Of a DNA stretch of 64,000 nt, positions 63,299 to 64,000 are shown one piece after another. A program made the position numbers and the translations under genes. Numbering within the stretch: the first letter of the stretch is position 1; each line of letters starts with the position of its first letter. The DNA is from a virus, in IMG/VR virus record IMGVR_UViG_3300023174_000033, positions 62,001-126,000 of that record; one strand, written 5' to 3'. The notes under the pieces were generated by a model. The model was not told the origin of the DNA. It saw only the letters and a program-made list of their open reading frames with translations, and did not search any database.

Positions 63299-63676
63299 AT
63301 GAAGTATCTAAAAAAATTTGAAATGTTCCACTCCACTGGGTTAGATGATGGTAAAGATCACGTTGTTCCCAAGTATAATCCAAAAATAAGAAAGGAAGTG
63401 AGTGATTTTTTAGATGATTTGCCGGAGAGTAGTAAAATACAAGTTTTAAAATGTGTCGGAATTGAAGCGAACACTGAAGAAGATGGTGAGTTTGAGAAAC
63501 AATTTGAATTAGCAAAAAAGAAATTTATTGATTTCTTTGAAAACAACACAAATTTATCTATACAAACTATAGACTTGGAAAAATTCACAATTCCGGGGAA
63601 AGGCGGGGATGGAATACCTAGGGTAATGAATATTGGGGGAACAAGCCAAACTAACTCATTTAGGATAGGTCAGTAA
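63299..63676 (+). CDS. Hypothetical protein with capsid-targeting-like leader
   Basis: This 125-residue protein starts MKYLKKFEMFHSTG, similar in pattern to other leader-bearing proteins here. The rest is acidic and helical up to residue 95, then Gly-rich. No family is recognised. TTAATATATAAAAAT lies directly upstream. It precedes uvsX by 53 nt. Confidence 0.5.
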   Translation: MKYLKKFEMFHSTGLDDGKDHVVPKYNPKIRKEVSDFLDDLPESSKIQVLKCVGIEANTEEDGEFEKQFELAKKKFIDFFENNTNLSIQTIDLEKFTIPGKGGDGIPRVMNIGGTSQTNSFRIGQ

Positions 63677-63729
63677 GAAACAATTTTGTAAAAACTAAAT
63701 ATAAGTAGAAATACAAAATTATTTTTATT

Positions 63730-64000
63730 ATGGCTAAAAAAGAAAAAGATTCCAAGAAATTTGAATTTAGTAAAATCGGTTCTTTGATGAACAATATTGC
63801 AAAAACTGTTCCTATCATAATTGATACCGAAATTAAAGAAAAGAAATTTATATCAACTGGTGTTTATTTATTAGACGCCGCTCTATCATCCAGACTGATT
63901 GGTGGTGGTGTACAAACTAACAGAATTACTTGTTTTGCAGGAGAATCCGGTACAGGAAAATCATTTCTAGCGTATTCAGTTGCTAAAAATGCACAAAAAG
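63730..64000 (+). CDS. uvsX: UvsX recombinase (RecA/RAD51-like), 3' part outside window
   Basis: The visible 90 residues start MAKKEKDSKKFEFSKIG and contain STGVYLLDAALSSRLIGGGV and the Walker A motif FAGESGTGKSFLAYS (GESGTGKS), matching the N-terminal region and P-loop of T4-like UvsX proteins. UvsX forms filaments on single-stranded DNA with gp32 and drives strand exchange. No intein interrupts the visible P-loop. The frame is open to the window edge. Confidence 0.9.
   Translation, partial: MAKKEKDSKKFEFSKIGSLMNNIAKTVPIIIDTEIKEKKFISTGVYLLDAALSSRLIGGGVQTNRITCFAGESGTGKSFLAYSVAKNAQK

Noticed and set aside
63730-64000. Intein in UvsX
   Set aside because: The visible P-loop GESGTGKS is continuous with no Hint sequence. 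The rest of the gene is outside the window.

Overview
This window is part of a large tailed-phage genome (a T4-like replication set in a jumbo or huge phage) that most likely infects a member of the Bacteroidota. The phage evidence is direct. There is a gp32-type single-strand binding protein, a two-subunit type II topoisomerase (gp39/gp52 type), an RNase H/flap nuclease, the start of a UvsX recombinase, a possible gp62-like clamp-loader subunit, a tail-tube-like protein, giant fibre proteins and phage tRNA genes. The Bacteroidota assignment rests on four promoters of the form TTTG (one CTTG), exactly 20 nt, TAnnTTTG, on a bifunctional-nuclease (DUF151 plus UVR) protein and NusG of Bacteroidota type, and on a tiny lipoprotein of a style common in that phylum. 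The DNA is AT-rich and the genes are tightly packed with many 4 to 11 nt overlaps.

Layout. 1-7194 (minus): three tandem paralogous beta-helix fibre/spike-like proteins, the last running off the left edge. 7235-9337 (minus): UV-damage endonuclease, MazG-like pyrophosphohydrolase, RlpA/3D-domain cell-wall protein. 9411-14924 (plus): probable head-associated proteins, a complete DnaK, small unknowns and a 39-residue lipoprotein. 14904-22506: NusG, possible clamp-loader subunit, RNA ligase, RNase H and divergent topoisomerase subunits. 22507-33895: a metallopeptidase/vWA protein and a MoxR AAA+ ATPase, a 2H phosphoesterase, an A-type Fe-S carrier, an RNase H-fold YkuK protein, the bifunctional nuclease and a Dam-type methylase. 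33930-34708: tRNA-Leu(UAA) split in its anticodon by a group I intron carrying an HNH endonuclease. 34932-36335: a DUF2828/Ro-like vWA protein. 36647-45196: a 2849-residue collagen-like fibre. 45282-53690 (plus): virion-associated genes, a second 2H phosphoesterase, gp32, a glycosyltransferase and tail proteins. 53687-58912 (minus): seven consecutive glycosyltransferase-like genes. 58909-60081: the C-terminal half of a Clp ATPase fused behind a C-terminal split-intein fragment. 60155-63245 (minus): tRNA-Cys, tRNA-Arg, FkbM methyltransferase, GreA, metallophosphoesterase and small proteins. 63299-64000 (plus): a head-associated candidate and the start of uvsX.

How it fits together. The replication and repair genes form a T4-like core. 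Phage-encoded NusG and GreA suggest the phage adjusts host RNA polymerase elongation. DnaK, the Clp half, and the MoxR/vWA/metallopeptidase set suggest extensive protein remodelling. Several proteins share an N-terminal leader resembling the T4 capsid-targeting sequence, including at least one 2H phosphoesterase, so a packaged and injected anti-defence enzyme is a reasonable hypothesis. The most notable items are the tRNA-Leu(UAA) intron, the atypically split intein in the P-loop of a Clp ATPase, the collagen-like giant fibre with its glycosyltransferase cluster, and the leader-tagged 2H enzyme.
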